Below the pieces are notes generated by a model. It was not told the DNA's origin. It made no database searches and saw only the letters and a list, made by a program, of their open reading frames with translations. From positions 30,255,315 to 30,319,314 of the forward strand of contig OX463845.1 in NCBI GenBank assembly GCA_949825065.1: DNA of 64,000 nt, read 5' to 3'. A program made the translations under genes and the position numbers. Positions 45,561 through 56,557 of this stretch are shown piece after piece (position 1 is the first letter of the stretch; every line of letters begins with the position of its first letter). The DNA comes from Odontocerum albicorne. Lineage: Eukaryota; Arthropoda; Insecta; Trichoptera; Odontoceridae.

Positions 45561-46362
45561 AGACAGAGTGCAAATAGGGTACATATCATAGAGATATCGT
45601 GTCTAGATATCTTACGCTTTTATAGTAATAATAAAAGGAAAATTGACATAATGCTGTTTAGACGACAGACTTTCCTCGAGAATCGAACCCTCTCTTCTTG
45701 AATGATAAATTTTCTTAAAAAGTTCATTTCCTCTTCAATTCATGTCTGGTTTCATTTTACTCTTGATAAGGAAAATTTTGAATTTATCTTTTTTCAAAAC
45801 TCATTAGCTATTTTTTATAAAATTACTTAAACGCTGAAGCAGATTAAACCTGCCTTGGAAATTTAGATTTCATTTATCAAGATTGTCATGGAAATTTAGA
45901 TTTCATTTATCAATATTATGCCTTTGTTGAAATGTGACATCTTACACTATAAACTAATACATGCACAGGTACCTTCCGTCTTGAGAATGGTTGATAAGCA
46001 GACGAGGCTGTCTTACAAGCATACATCGATTACGAGGGATTTCCTATTGCATTTTAAAATCATGTCTAAAATTACCTAAATTTAATACATGTATACAATA
46101 AAATGGCCAAATATTGAAATTTGATAGTTTAAAAATCGTGGCTAATCCAGATGACAAAAATGAAGTTAACTACTTATGATATATTATGGATTTAAGTTGT
46201 CTTATTTAAAAAAAAATGATGATAATGGAATTTTTCTAAACTAAATTACAAGCGTATTTTTAAATTTAAATGCGCCATTTCTTTACACTAATAAGCAACA
46301 TGACAATAATAAATATAGTTGAATAAAAACATCGACTAAAACGAAATGTATTCAAGACAGCT
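45561..46362. other. AT-rich DNA, minor repeat
   Basis: GGAAATTTAGATTTCATTTA plus TCAA is repeated at about 45857 and 45891. A box B-like GAGAATCGAACCCTC at about 45679-45693 (reverse orientation) suggests a SINE head relic. Confidence 0.4.
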
Positions 46363-46415
46363 GGCAGCTGGGTGATAAGCATAATTACCATTGAACCACA
46401 GCGAGTTCAAACGAC
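46363..46415 (+). mobile_element. tRNA-like SINE head relic
   Basis: GCTGGGTGATAAGC (box A-like) and GCGAGTTCAAACGAC (box B-like) are at tRNA spacing. No matching body. Confidence 0.35.
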
Positions 46416-46528
46416 AAAAAAATACCTAAAGAAATATTTTTAATGGGTTCAAAACCAAAGTTATATTATACTGTTCACTCTCATTGTATACTATACAACC
46501 TGGTATATGGATATTTTCGCAGTGTTAT

Positions 46529-47550
46529 AGATTGTGATGACTATATTTGATAAATTGCATATGTATACATCCTCGGTACTGTAAATTCTCGATATGTTTT
46601 ATTTTTTTAAAATCGCGAGTCCAGACCGATGACTCACTAAGTGTTGTTTTAAAAATATAGAAGCTAAAATATTATAAAATACAAACGGTTAAAAGTAGGG
46701 TAATAAAATCTCTTAATCCTTCTGCCGAAGTCTCAAAACACCGTTTGTTATCTGGGACACCCAGGTATGATTCCGAGAAGGCTTTCTTCTGGAATGTTAT
46801 ACCTGGCGCGGGTTATCTCCACGTTCTGGACATGTGTGTCGCCACGTGCGTTGCTATGGGGATGGGAATATTTCTCCCCTCCCTCGCGATTGTCTTTAAA
46901 AGGAGGAGCACGAGCTCCCCAGTTCTTTTTCGATTCGAGACGCTGTGCTGTACGGATCTCCTTCACGCTCCTCACGCTGAATACGACCTGCGCTGTTCAT
47001 CAGGCTGATAGCTGCCAGAATTATTCGCTGCGTTTCCCTGCCGCATATATAGACGCTTCAGGACTCTATCTTGCAATTTTGGGTGAATATATCCTTTATT
47101 TGTGTTTAATGCTGATTTCGTGGACGGGACCTTCTGCCCTGTCCTTGCTTAGGAAATTGCTATTCTATACCCCTTCGTTTGAATTATCACAACACAACCT
47201 TCGAGCCACTGATTCGGGAACCGAACTATTGAATTAAACACTTTTTTTTTCCTTGAGCTACACTCAAGGTTTTTTTTAATTAAACCATTTATATTATAAT
47301 AAACTTCTTTGTTTCTAAACTTATATCTCTTTTTAATTGCCCCCATTGTCCTGGTAAAAGATTTGAGAGAGAGTTACTCAGAATACAAATAATCCAACGA
47401 ACTCCTGAGATCAAAGAGGACTTGCCCCTTTCGCCCCTGCTGAGCCGAGCCGCGTCACACTTGGTAAGATTGTTATGTGTTAAAATTGATTTACGTAATT
47501 AAAGGCGTAAATTAAATTAGTTTAAATAATAGGAAAAGGTGTGACAAGAT
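46529..47550 (+). mobile_element. solo LTR (1,014 bp) with 4-bp target duplication AGAT
   Basis: The LTR proper runs 46533-47546. It begins TGTGATGAC, ends GGTGTGACA and is flanked by AGAT on both sides (46529-46532 and 47547-47550). TG...CA ends and a 4-bp duplication fit Ty3/gypsy-type LTRs. Inside are a TATA-like CATATATAG (about 47043), an AATAAA (47298-47303), and a small hairpin CCTTGAG ctaca CTCAAGG between T-runs upstream of it. All of these fit a promoter and polyadenylation role. No gag-pol lies next to it. A 156-codon frame (46767-47237) and its antisense shadows cross the GC-rich part and are not considered genes. A diverged sister copy is at 62158-63250. Confidence 0.75.
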
Positions 47551-47672
47551 GTTTTAGGTGAAAACCGGACTAAATACTTAAAATATTGGTTATCAATGGG
47601 AGACGAACCCGCAAACCCCGGACTAGAAGTCTTACGGACTTGGCTATGGAGGAATTTGGAGGTTGTAAGAAA
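47551..47672 (-). mobile_element. main tRNA-derived SINE, head and part of body
   Basis: AGGTGAAAACCGGACTAAAT (body), GGGAGACGAACCCGCAAACC (box B region) and TTACGGACTTGGCTATGGAGG (box A region, decayed). It abuts the solo LTR, so the LTR probably inserted into this SINE body and removed contact with its tail. Confidence 0.65.
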
Positions 47673-49184
47673 TTGCCATCTAATCGTCTTATGAACCAAA
47701 ATGTTACTAAATCATGTAAGAGTATGTACGAGTAGTTTACTTGTTTATTAACTCCATATTTATAAGAATATTTCAACCCTAAGCAATGAGTGCTTCATTT
47801 ACTACAAAGAAAGAAAAAAACCCTAATAAATAACGAATACAATCACATTTTTTAAAACAACACACAAGTATGCAATTGATTACATACGTAAACACTAATA
47901 TGAATAATTCATGACAAAAATGTTCAATTTTTAAATTAAACTTCAATTTATTATCTAGCCTTTCCATGTCATTTGCTCTTCAATAAATTTCAAAATTCAA
48001 ACTCGACTGACAAAAAATCGTTCAAATCGAGGTTGAATCGTAGTATGTAAAGGTCCTTTTATAACATAAGAACGTGTGAAAGTCTGGAAAGGCTGAAAAA
48101 GTGTCTAGTGTGGGATTTTTCATTTTCATAACAACGAATACACAAATTTGGATATCAAAGATATCCAGCCAATATCATATCTCGAGAAACTTTTACGTCC
48201 CACATCAAGCTTTTTTACTTGTACGTAATTTTATATACAGTTCTGAGAAATTCAGAAGACTTAAATTCAAATTATTATTTCTAGTTGTAAGTCTTAAACT
48301 GAAACGATACTTTGTTGAAATTTGAGTCTGAGATAAGACTAAGCTTAGAAATATAATTTCAAAGAAAATTAATCTATACGTACATTGTATTTTTAATATT
48401 GATTGAAATGTATTTAACCGTCTGACTATTTACTCACCATTTATTTTTGTGGCATACGACAATTGATATTTATGTAAAAAAACTCATAGGTAAAATATGA
48501 GACAATTTGGATTCAGAGATACGAGTAATTTTAGATATAACACACCTGGAAGTCTTATCAACTAGTGTCTAGATCACAGAGGTATAATAATTACAATAGA
48601 TTGTAAGTAATTTAATAACTTAATTTTGATGATTAACTAGATTTATTTAATTCATCAATTAATAATTCAAAAATTTCTTAACTAAAACATAATATTATTT
48701 GATGACAAGAAAAACATTGTTTAATTGAATGTTGATAAAAACAGACAAAGATTCACTGTCTTTATTAACAACACTTCACTTAAAAGAGTAAAAACTTAGT
48801 TCTTAGACTTAAGAATAAATAAAAAATAACAGAGACACTGCTTGAAACCTAAGCTGAACAACTTTAAAGGAGTGTTAGTTTCTTACAAAAGTTGCAGAGA
48901 CTTAAGACATGGCTGTCAGAACATTGGTCACATGTTATGAGTTCCTGTAAAGTAGACAAGTTGTGAAAGCTACGTGCTATGAGAGCTTAGAGAGAAAAAT
49001 ATTTGAGAATTGTTTCATATTAATTTTTAATGCACTTATGTTCTTTACATATCTGAGTTATCAAACTAAAATTAACAAAAAATATTTTCAAGGATTGAAT
49101 CTGTTCAATTAATGATATAAGATATTTTATTTAAAAAATTTCCATCGAAGTACAGGTTTTTTATATTTTGTAAGCATAAACGAT
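47673..49184. other. AT-rich DNA; SINE head fragment
   Basis: A head fragment in minus orientation (CACCTGGAAGTCTTATCAAC ... GATCACAGAGGT) lies at 48544-48585. Other frames (47779-47967 minus, 48101-48325 plus) show no motif. Confidence 0.4.
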
Positions 49185-49250
49185 ATGTGTTGTCGATTGG
49201 TAGAACTGATTGCTTGAATCTGCAGTTTGAACCCTTAGGATAAGATTAAA
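49185..49250 (+). mobile_element. tRNA-like SINE head relic
   Basis: TGTTGTCGATTGGTAGAAC (box A-like) and GCAGTTTGAACCCTT (box B-like) with tRNA spacing. Confidence 0.4.
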
Positions 49251-49520
49251 CAAAGGAAATTCCAGCAGATTGAACCCTGAAGATTAGATTTAACCCAACA
49301 TTGAACAAAAAAATACTGTCCTAGTTTGATTTTCAATTGGTTTCAAGCAGTTCTTTTTTAAGTAATAAATCAACCAGCATATATTATATGTAATTTAGGC
49401 GTAATACACTTATAATGAAACGTTATTATTTCATGCTTTTTTTGTTTTTTACTACAGTTTTGGTTTCCCTAAAACTTAGATTTTTCGTTAGTTAAAATAA
49501 AAATAATTTATACGATACAT

Positions 49521-49860
49521 ACATATGTATATACCACCATACCATGCTCCTGTTGGGGTATGCGGAAAGAATTTTCCTATTCCAGCATAATTACGTCGCC
49601 CTCTTAATATCCATTCATCTTTCTATACAATCACTTTTGTTTATATCACTCCTTAAGGTTTCTTCTTTCAAAATTACATTTACTTAGTCCAGTCATAACT
49701 TTCTCTTTCATACTTTACCACTATTCACACTTAATCTTGCGTTGTAAATTTGTTAAGTATGCTTTTCGCCATCTATTCGTTCAATATGTTCAAACCACTT
49801 TAACGAACTTTTCTATGATGACATTTATAGATGGTTTCAAATTAATCTTACATATATTTG
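49521..49860 (-). pseudogene. RTE-like element 3' end (RT tail), ERLTK family
   Basis: Minus-strand reading: LKWFEHIERIDGEKHT, a stop, QIYNARLSVN, then LD, a stop, VNVILKEETLRSDINKSD, then a decayed end with GIGKFFPHTPTGAWYGG. It matches the FGHxER...ERLTKQxYN...WLDxVNxxLKExxxRSxxNR...AYP order of this family. The word TTACATTTACTTAGTCCAGTC (49671-49691) is the segment amplified at 53771-54153. Confidence 0.7.
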
Positions 49861-50569
49861 AAACTACCTTTATACTTCACATATAAAAAAATACGAATGT
49901 TAGAGGAGTGTTTGTCGAAGTTAATTTATTTTCGGATATCGATAAAGAGGTATTTATTCTATGGGTTACCCTATGCATACACTGGGAAAGCAAATATAAC
50001 AAATTTTAGTTAAGTTACTAAACGTAGTTCGGTCCTACAGTTAAAAACAATGAATCAGTTGGTACATAACAATATATTGTATATCATATAGAGACGGAAG
50101 AAACTTAGGGGCGTCAATCATACTAGGATTTGGTTATAAGGAATTTGAAAAAAATAAAATAGTAATGAGACAAAAACAATGTTGAGTCTTGTATAGTACA
50201 ACGTAAGTCAAAATGTGCGTGATGTGGTAGTTATTGATACGTATTTAACTTTGCAAGTCGACAAAGTTTAAAACTCAACTTGAAAACTTAATTTGGCTTT
50301 TAAATATTTAACTCTTCATTACTGATTTTGTGACTGGATTCCATGAAAATCTTTTTTCTAACATTCTTGATGTCGAGAGATTCTTCTTACTGATAAAGTA
50401 AAACTTGCTATTTTTAAGATTGTTTCAAGAATGCTCTATGTTTAAACAGTTGATACATTTTTGTTTTCGTTTATATTTATTGATAAATCTTCGTACATAT
50501 TTACTGAGATATTAATTGTATTTATTGATTATTTATTTTAATTTATTTTTCGCATTATAATTTGAATGT
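49861..50569. other. AT-rich DNA, no gene seen
   Basis: Nothing was recognised. Confidence 0.4.
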
Positions 50570-50800
50570 ACAAGAGTATGGACGGAAAGACATCTAACGT
50601 TCTTGCGGCCGAGCTCGCCCTCCTATGAGTGGGGTGTCTCTTAATTGAGAGGATATTATAAGATGAGCACTGACCAAGTGATAGCTTGTCTCTTAAATGT
50701 ATTGTCTTTTCCTTTTTCTCAACTAATGTGTTTAATTTCAGGATATATATTTATGTACTTAGTTACTATCAATAAACCCATTATTTATTAATTTAAATCT
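50570..50800 (+). mobile_element. 3' UTR-only copy of the 13 kb jockey/CR1-like element
   Basis: CAAGAGTATGGACGG, GAGCTCGCCCTCCTA, GAGTGGGGTGTCTCTTAATT, GATGAGCACTGACC and CTATCAATAAACCCATTATT follow the order of 14160-14395. Severe 5' truncation. Confidence 0.8.
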
Positions 50801-50839
50801 AAATTATCGAAAACTAAATGTAAAATGAGTTAAAACATG

Positions 50840-50960
50840 ATAGCTTCTTTCTTAAAGGTATTTTCTGACATTGATGTGTTTTTGGAGTGTATTGAAATAT
50901 ATCATATACATATTATATCGCTATCAATAAACCTATATTTATTTATTATTTTATTATAAA
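50840..50960 (+). mobile_element. second, shorter 3' end of the same family
   Basis: GATAGCTTCTTTCTTAAAGG, TTGAAATATATCATATACAT and CTATCAATAAACCTATATTT, then ATTTATT, repeat the last ~120 bp of the 14.3 kb copy. It lies only about 40 bp from the previous one. Confidence 0.75.
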
Positions 50961-52430
50961 TATAAGTTCTAAAATAAATGGGAAAAATATTCTATGAATA
51001 ATAAAACTCCGCGGACTTGCAGTATCCGTTGGTATCCCATTTAAAAAAAAGTATTCCGTCTAGTTTTCCCTGAAGGGTTTTAAACATTTTTCTGGTGGGC
51101 CAGATAAAATATTTTGCAAAACGAAAACAAACAAAATGAGTAGAATGATATTAGAATGATATTATTAGCCAGTGTCTGAGGAAACATTTGCTATCTATAA
51201 ATCTGTTGATGAAAAGGTATAGACAATCAAACCTATTGATCAAATTGAAACTCCTGTTTCCTTGAAATCGGAATTTTCGGTCTTTAAGACTGTATACTTG
51301 CATAAAAGTAATAGAGTAATGCCACAAAATAAAACAACACCTGCAAAACGTCGGAAAACTGCAATATAGCGCCAATAAATCTTCTTTCAATAAGAAAGTT
51401 CTGTTATCACTTCCAAATTAGTAAATCATTTAAATGTTTTTACTTTTAATAAATTGAAAATATTTCAATAAACATTACAATTAAAATAACATATTATCAT
51501 TCGAAACACAAAAAATGTCCTCTCGTTTTCAAGGGTTTTTTAGGAGAGCATTTTTCAAAAATTGTGTAAATATAAATAACCGTTAAAAATTTGCAAAATT
51601 ACAATTTTTAAGTCACTAGTTTTTTTAAAAGTATATTCAGATAGTATAGTTTCTACTCCTTTATTTTTTTTTAATAAATATACAAGCCATTTGATTGAAA
51701 CATGTCATTTTGTGATCATGTAAACTCCTTGATGGTGTTTTTCGAAAACATTTTAAGACCCAAAACTTAGTTGATATAATTTCCACTTCATTTAACGATA
51801 TAATATTAAACAAGGTCCAGAATGAAGTTGAATAAAAAATATTTAACATATCTTCAGTAGGAATGAAACACAATGCTCTGTCTAGACAAATAAAATATAT
51901 AATTATTGTTAGTATTTTTAAATATATCTAAAAATTGTTTTACTATATTATTACTGTCATAATAGACAGACAACATGAAAGCTGTTGAATTTGTCTAAGG
52001 TTGATTTGTCATATATTCATGACCGATGGATGTGTCCGGCAGTTTTGAAAATACACAGCAATATTAATGAAACGTGCAAACAGAAGTACTTTCACCAAGT
52101 TTTGTGCGATGGTGACAATCAAGATACTGAGTTAACCGGGTTGAAGTTGTCGTATTAAGCGAATAAAGAGCATTTGAAAAATATCTTAGTACGAATGTAC
52201 GTATGTCTGTACTTATAAGATCCCATTTGAGATAAAATAAATGAAGCCGTATATTGTACGAGTAACAACAAGGTGCCATTTTGAGATTCAGATATTCGGA
52301 TTGGCAATTTAGGAAATGTAAGCTGTTTAACCAAGGAAAGTAAACTAAAATTAGATTAAATCTAAGTGTTTCGCTATTTTTATGAATACACCTTTATATA
52401 GTCTCATGTGGTCAGATCTTCAAAGGTCAT
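50961..52430. other. AT-rich DNA; SINE fragment
   Basis: 51003-51115 holds a decayed SINE (CGTTGGTATCCCATTTAAAA, CCGTCTAGTTTTCCCTGAAGG and TTCTGGTGGGCCAGATA) in plus orientation. Frames at 51151-51390, 51661-51873 and 52064-52279 (minus) have no family support. Confidence 0.4.
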
Positions 52431-52570
52431 TGGGCGGTATAAAACGTCGATTGGGAATATATGTGAGCTGTTGTAAGCTGATGACATGTTAGACCGGATT
52501 TGGGCGGTATAAAACGTCGATTGGGAATATATGTGAGCTGTTGTAAGCTGATGACATGTTAGACCGGATT
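52431..52570 (+). repeat. perfect 70-bp tandem duplication
   Basis: 52431-52500 and 52501-52570 are identical (TGGGCGGTATAAAACGTCGA...AGACCGGATT). Confidence 0.95.
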
Positions 52571-52726
52571 TGTAGGTGAAACGTGAATAAAAATTCCTAT
52601 AAATGAAACTTGCGAAATTCAAAGTCATTGTAAATGAAAATGGTGAAAGGCAAAGGAAATGTGATATTAGAGTGAACATTGAAATATTAATATGAGTTGA
52701 AGAATTTGCCAATTTGTTTTTTTATA

Positions 52727-52742
52727 TACTCGTATACGAGTA
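52727..52742. repeat. 16-bp perfect palindrome of two abutting TACGAGTA motifs
   Basis: TACTCGTATACGAGTA. See the motif enrichment finding. Confidence 0.9.
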
Positions 52743-53310
52743 AAATAAAGGTGGAGAGAGATATTAAACGGAGAGTTATAACAACAAACAAAGTCAACGG
52801 GGTACTAAAAACCATGCAATATCAAGATCTAGTTAAAATGATGGTTCACAATAGTGTATTTGTGCAAACATTTGTGTATGGGAGTGAAACATGGAGGAAT
52901 AAATTGAATTAACAGAACCGAGTTAATCGATGAAATGCGTGCTATAAAAAATGTAATTAATAAAGATGAAAAAAAGCTAAAAACTGATTTATGTGAAACC
53001 GTTATACGGGGATAAAGTGCTCGTTGAGGTTGTTTGGATATGTTGAACGGAGGAGTAACGAAAGATTGACTAAACAAGTTTTCAATGAAAGCGTGAGTAG
53101 GACTCTTGGTAGAGGATAACCAAAAAATGTATGATCAGGCCACGTGCACGAAATTTCATAACGTGAGGTAAGGAGTAAGAGAAACAAAAAGAACCATGTG
53201 AGAAGATGTTTGAATGTAGATGAAACAAAGGAAGCATGCCGCGATAAAATTAAAATTGGCGCTATTTTCTCTTAACCTACCCCAATATAAAAATGATATG
53301 TATGTATATT
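52741..53310 (+). pseudogene. RTE-like RT C-terminal region, ERLTK family (best copy)
   Basis: Readable in order, with stops and frameshifts: VERDIKRRVITTNKVNGVLK, HNSVFVQTFVYGSETWRNK, ELIDEMRAIKNVINKDEKK, LFGYVERRSNERLTKQVFNE, SVSRTLGRG, LNVDETKEACRDK, and an end with CCTACCCCAATATAAAAATG and ATATGTATGTATA. These are the blocks behind the RT palm of an RTE-like element, so this copy defines the order of fragments found elsewhere in the window. Confidence 0.8.
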
Positions 53311-53439
53311 CATATAGTGATGTTAAAAGGAAAGACTTGTAAATTAATGAAATTATTTTATCTTATTATAATCTTAATACTGGTTAAATCCAGTTACATC
53401 AAGTAAAAAAAGAGATATATAGATATATAGATACAATAT

Positions 53440-53690
53440 GTAGAAAGAATGACAAAAGTCTAGAGAAGCTGGGGATGATGGCGACAGTTGAGGAAAAACG
53501 AGGAAGAGGAAGGCGTCTTATAAGATTACTGGACTAAATGAAGAAGTTAATATATAATCCTCTCTAAACACTGCATTCAACATGTCTCAGAACGGGGAAG
53601 GACGGAGACAAGTGGTGCAACAAGTTCTAGGCATAGCAGAGAACTACGACACTGAACATTGAACAAGTGGCAAGGAAGAAGAAGATAAAG
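53440..53690 (+). pseudogene. RTE-like RT ORF tail (same group as 16440-16690)
   Basis: NDKSLEKLGMMATVEEKRGR, GRRLIRLLD, a stop, MKKLIYNPLLNTAFNMSQN, GEGRRQVVQQVLGIAENYD and an end GKEEE with GAAGAAGAAG. One stop inside. Confidence 0.75.
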
Positions 53691-53770
53691 AGAAAATAAC
53701 ATAAATTATCGATAATACTTAAAGAAACTGACTATTAAACTAATATATCACCCATTCCTGTAAAGTAGCT

Positions 53771-54153
53771 AAGTTTAATTCTTTGTCTATCAATCCAGCC
53801 AACTGAAATGTATCAATTTTGAAAAATAATTTAGATAAAGTAATAATTTACATTTACTTAGTCCAGTCATAAGTTTAATTCTTTGTCTATCAATCCAGCC
53901 AACTGAAATGTATCAATTTTGAAAAATAATTTAGATAAAGTAATAATGTACATTTACTTAGTCCAGTCATAAGTTTAATTCTTTGTCTATCAATCCAGCC
54001 AACTGAAATGTATCAATTTTGAAAAATAATTTACATTTACTTAGTCCAGTCATAAGTTTCATTCTTTGTCTATCAATCCAGCCAACTGAAATGTATCAAT
54101 TTTGAAAAATAATTTTGATAAAGTAATAATTTACATTTACTTAGTCCAGTCAT
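53771..54153 (+). repeat. 100-bp tandem array, 4 units, carrying an RTE-tail word
   Basis: Units begin AAGTTT(A/C)ATTCTTTGTCTAT at 53771, 53871, 53971 and 54054. The third unit lacks 17 bp, so the last spacing is 83. Each ends in TTACATTTACTTAGTCCAGTC, which also occurs in the RTE-like tail at 49671-49691. On the minus strand it encodes part of the LD.VNV segment, so the array recruits RT-tail DNA of the ERLTK family. Confidence 0.9.
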
Positions 54154-54274
54154 AAAAATAACAGCGAGATGCTCTCAATAGTTCTGATTGAGAATAGGCC
54201 ACGAAAATAACTTCAACTGCCGATGACGTGAGTAATTGTTGATCAACGGGGGGCTTACTATTTTTCTTTGAGCA

Positions 54275-54336
54275 GTTCTTAAGTTTGAAGAGATTTTTGT
54301 ACATATAGGTACAAAGATCTATTGGAACTTAAGAAC
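54275..54336. ncRNA. long hairpin, pre-miRNA-like candidate
   Basis: Two 28-nt arms (54275-54302 and 54309-54336) pair with 24 Watson-Crick and two G:U pairs, leaving two mismatches around a 6-nt loop. Arm tips are GTTCTTAAGTT and AACTTAAGAAC. Length and imperfect pairing are in the range of a short miRNA precursor, but the small loop and AT-rich base composition also fit a remnant of a short inverted-repeat transposon. No expression evidence is available. Confidence 0.35.
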
Positions 54337-54540
54337 AGATAACCAAAAATGAAATTCTTGTGCACAACCACGAATACTAGTTATATTCCTTTAAATAAAT
54401 GTATCAAAAATATCCTATAGTACTACTCGTATTTATACCGTTTTGTATTTTTTTTGCCATATTATTGTCACGTATTGTAGATATATACGAGTATTATGTT
54501 TACGAAATATGCTACATCTGATGTTTGGGAATATTACTTC

Positions 54541-55004
54541 TTCTTTTGTATGGCTTCTCTCCCAATGCCGGATATTCAGTTTCTCACCCATAACACATCT
54601 TCAGGAGTAGCCCGATGAATATCTTTCAGTCTTCTCAGGAATGAATGTATTAGATATTTTTCTACGCCCAGAAAGACGATTTGGACCATTCCGCACGAGC
54701 ACAATGGGAAATGAGTAAAACCACAAATGTAAAATGCATGTGCACTGTGCCCATTTACAAAATGTTAGAAATGCACTCTAAGATCACCCACAAGGTGGAG
54801 ATTTTCGGCCAAGGACCGATTCTATTGCTTTCGCCAAGTAACTAGTGAGCTCATATTTCTCTCAGCCACTCGTTGTTTCTCGGTCCAGATGTGCAATTTT
54901 TCGTGATCGAGTATTATTGTCAGCCATTCTGCGGATAGAGGACGCCTATGCATGTATTGGTTTTATTGTGTGCAAGCCTAAAGTTCAGATGGCAAGGTCA
55001 TCAA
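54541..55004 (-). pseudogene. R1/jockey-like C-terminal fragment, second copy
   Basis: Shares with 9121-9460 the texts CAGGAGTAGCCCGATGAATAT, TTTGGACCATTCCGCACGAGC and AAAACCACAAATGTAAAATG at matching spacing. The protein reading on the minus strand is heavily broken. Confidence 0.6.
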
Positions 55005-55200
55005 ATATTTGGTGGCCGTTGTCTAACGGTTAGCGTTTGCGTTAAGAAAGTGGGCGCCCCAGGTTCGATTCGTGGTGGTTACACTTTCAGACTGGTTTTA
55101 TTCTTAGACGATTTTACATTTGAATTATTTACTAAGCAACGCACTTTATAAAAAAAACTCTGTCTACCGGAAGACCGTAGAAGATTTAACTTGGCAACCG
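55005..55200 (+). mobile_element. tRNA-derived SINE inserted in the R1/jockey-like fragment
   Basis: Head GGTGGCCGTTGTCTAACGGTTAG (box A-like) and GCGCCCCAGGTTCGATTCGTGG (box B GGTTCGATTC, T-stem 4 of 5 pairs). A short body and an A-run near 55148-55157 follow. The head differs from the main SINE family and resembles the type at 7289-7375. Retroelement text resumes after about 55205. Confidence 0.65.
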
Positions 55201-55204
55201 TCTC

Positions 55205-55500
55205 GATCCAGAAAAGTCACTAGAACCTTATGTGAGTCGAAAGAGAGCAAGAAACACCCACGTGCATTGATAGCTTATCATTTAAACACATCTTCTTGTA
55301 CTTCCTCATTAAAAACGTCTTCGCATCGTTGATTAGAAGTGATTTAAGAGAACGACTGGCTATCCGCGTTTCCTCATTGATCTGGTTATTAGTCAATAAG
55401 GTAGTGGTCACTTCTAAACCATGCGAGAGTTTCAATTCTCTACTATGGATCATACTAAGACCATCGCTGACACGTGCAGAGTAGGAATACTACACACCCA
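55205..55500 (-). pseudogene. continuation of the R1/jockey-like fragment
   Basis: CATTTAAACACATCTTCTTG, then TACTTCCTCATTAAAAACGT, resembles 9495-9530. The minus frame 55220-55453 reads AKTFLMRKYKKMCLNDKLSM, plausible for the linker between RNase H-like and zinc-finger parts. Weak on its own; supported by the order shared with 9121-9560. Confidence 0.45.
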
Positions 55501-56452
55501 GCTAGTATCAGTTAATTTATGAAGGATATTATGTCGGCTGCTAATATTTGCTTAGAGTCTATATGTCAGAGTAACTCCTAGATGCTATGGGTATGGATCA
55601 TCAGTCACCTTTCTCCAGCAAATATCAGAACAATCTATACACCTGATTGAGAGTTCTTAAGATAGAACACTGTTGTCAATATATTGATATATTTGATTTA
55701 TAACTACATTATTATGACGTCAAAATGACGTAGAATAATTTGTATAATATGATTGGTTAACAAAACTTTGATTTTTTTACAATTGGTACTGATTCTTAAT
55801 TAAAAAAGCCATGATTGAAATTCAGACATGAATTTAAACATTGGAAAAATATTTGTAAATAAATGATCCCTTTGAAATATATGGGCTTTGGTATAACAGA
55901 GACAGCCCCTTAAATTAATTAGGTTTATCAGAAATCTTAATGATTGGGGATGCTTTCTTATTCCCCAAAACTTTCCGCATATATTTCGCTGCGAAATCAA
56001 TTAACGTCACCAGAACCACAGAGCTATTGAATAAAACAATCATTTTGTAACGCACTAAAAGGGTGACTCTCCCCTTTTCCTAGGAAGTTTTTACAATGAT
56101 CGTGAAGAATGGAAAACTCTCAAACAAACCCATTTTTGTAGGATTAACGATAAAAAGGAGATCTTTTTATTTTTCAATTTGATGTTAACATTTGAATACT
56201 TAATTACTTGTTATCCAATATATTTTGATATTCGTTTTATATTGCTATGGAATTATTGAACACAAAAGTTTAACTTGATAAGTTTATAAATATTATTATT
56301 TTAAGTGAAGCTGTACTGAATATAAAAAAATAATATTATCTTAACACGAAAGACAATATTTCGAAATTCATTTTATAAACACTAACAATGTTAATTCAAG
56401 TATCTTAAATGAGAAATGTTTGAATAGTTTTATTGCTGTTTCCCTCTAGTTT
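55501..56452. other. AT-rich DNA, no gene seen
   Basis: Nothing was recognised. The minus frame at 55800-56000 has no motif. Confidence 0.4.
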
Positions 56453-56557
56453 AAAATGTAAAACAAAACAAAAACATTATTAGGAATAAAATATAAAACA
56501 AAACAATAACATTATTAGGAAGAAAATATAAAACAAAACAATAACATTATTAGGAAT
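56453..56557 (+). repeat. three 35-bp tandem units
   Basis: AAAATATAAAACAAAACAAT followed by AACATTATTAGGAAT at 56453, 56488 and 56523, with two or three differences. Confidence 0.92.

Noticed and set aside
46767..47237. 156-codon open frame
   Set aside because: It lies inside a solo LTR. The sister copy keeps only a shorter frame, and other frames including antisense are also open, so it is not a gene.
55011..55083. Functional tRNA gene
   Set aside because: Box A and box B are recognisable, but the acceptor stem does not pair and the T-stem has a mismatch, so it is better read as a SINE head.
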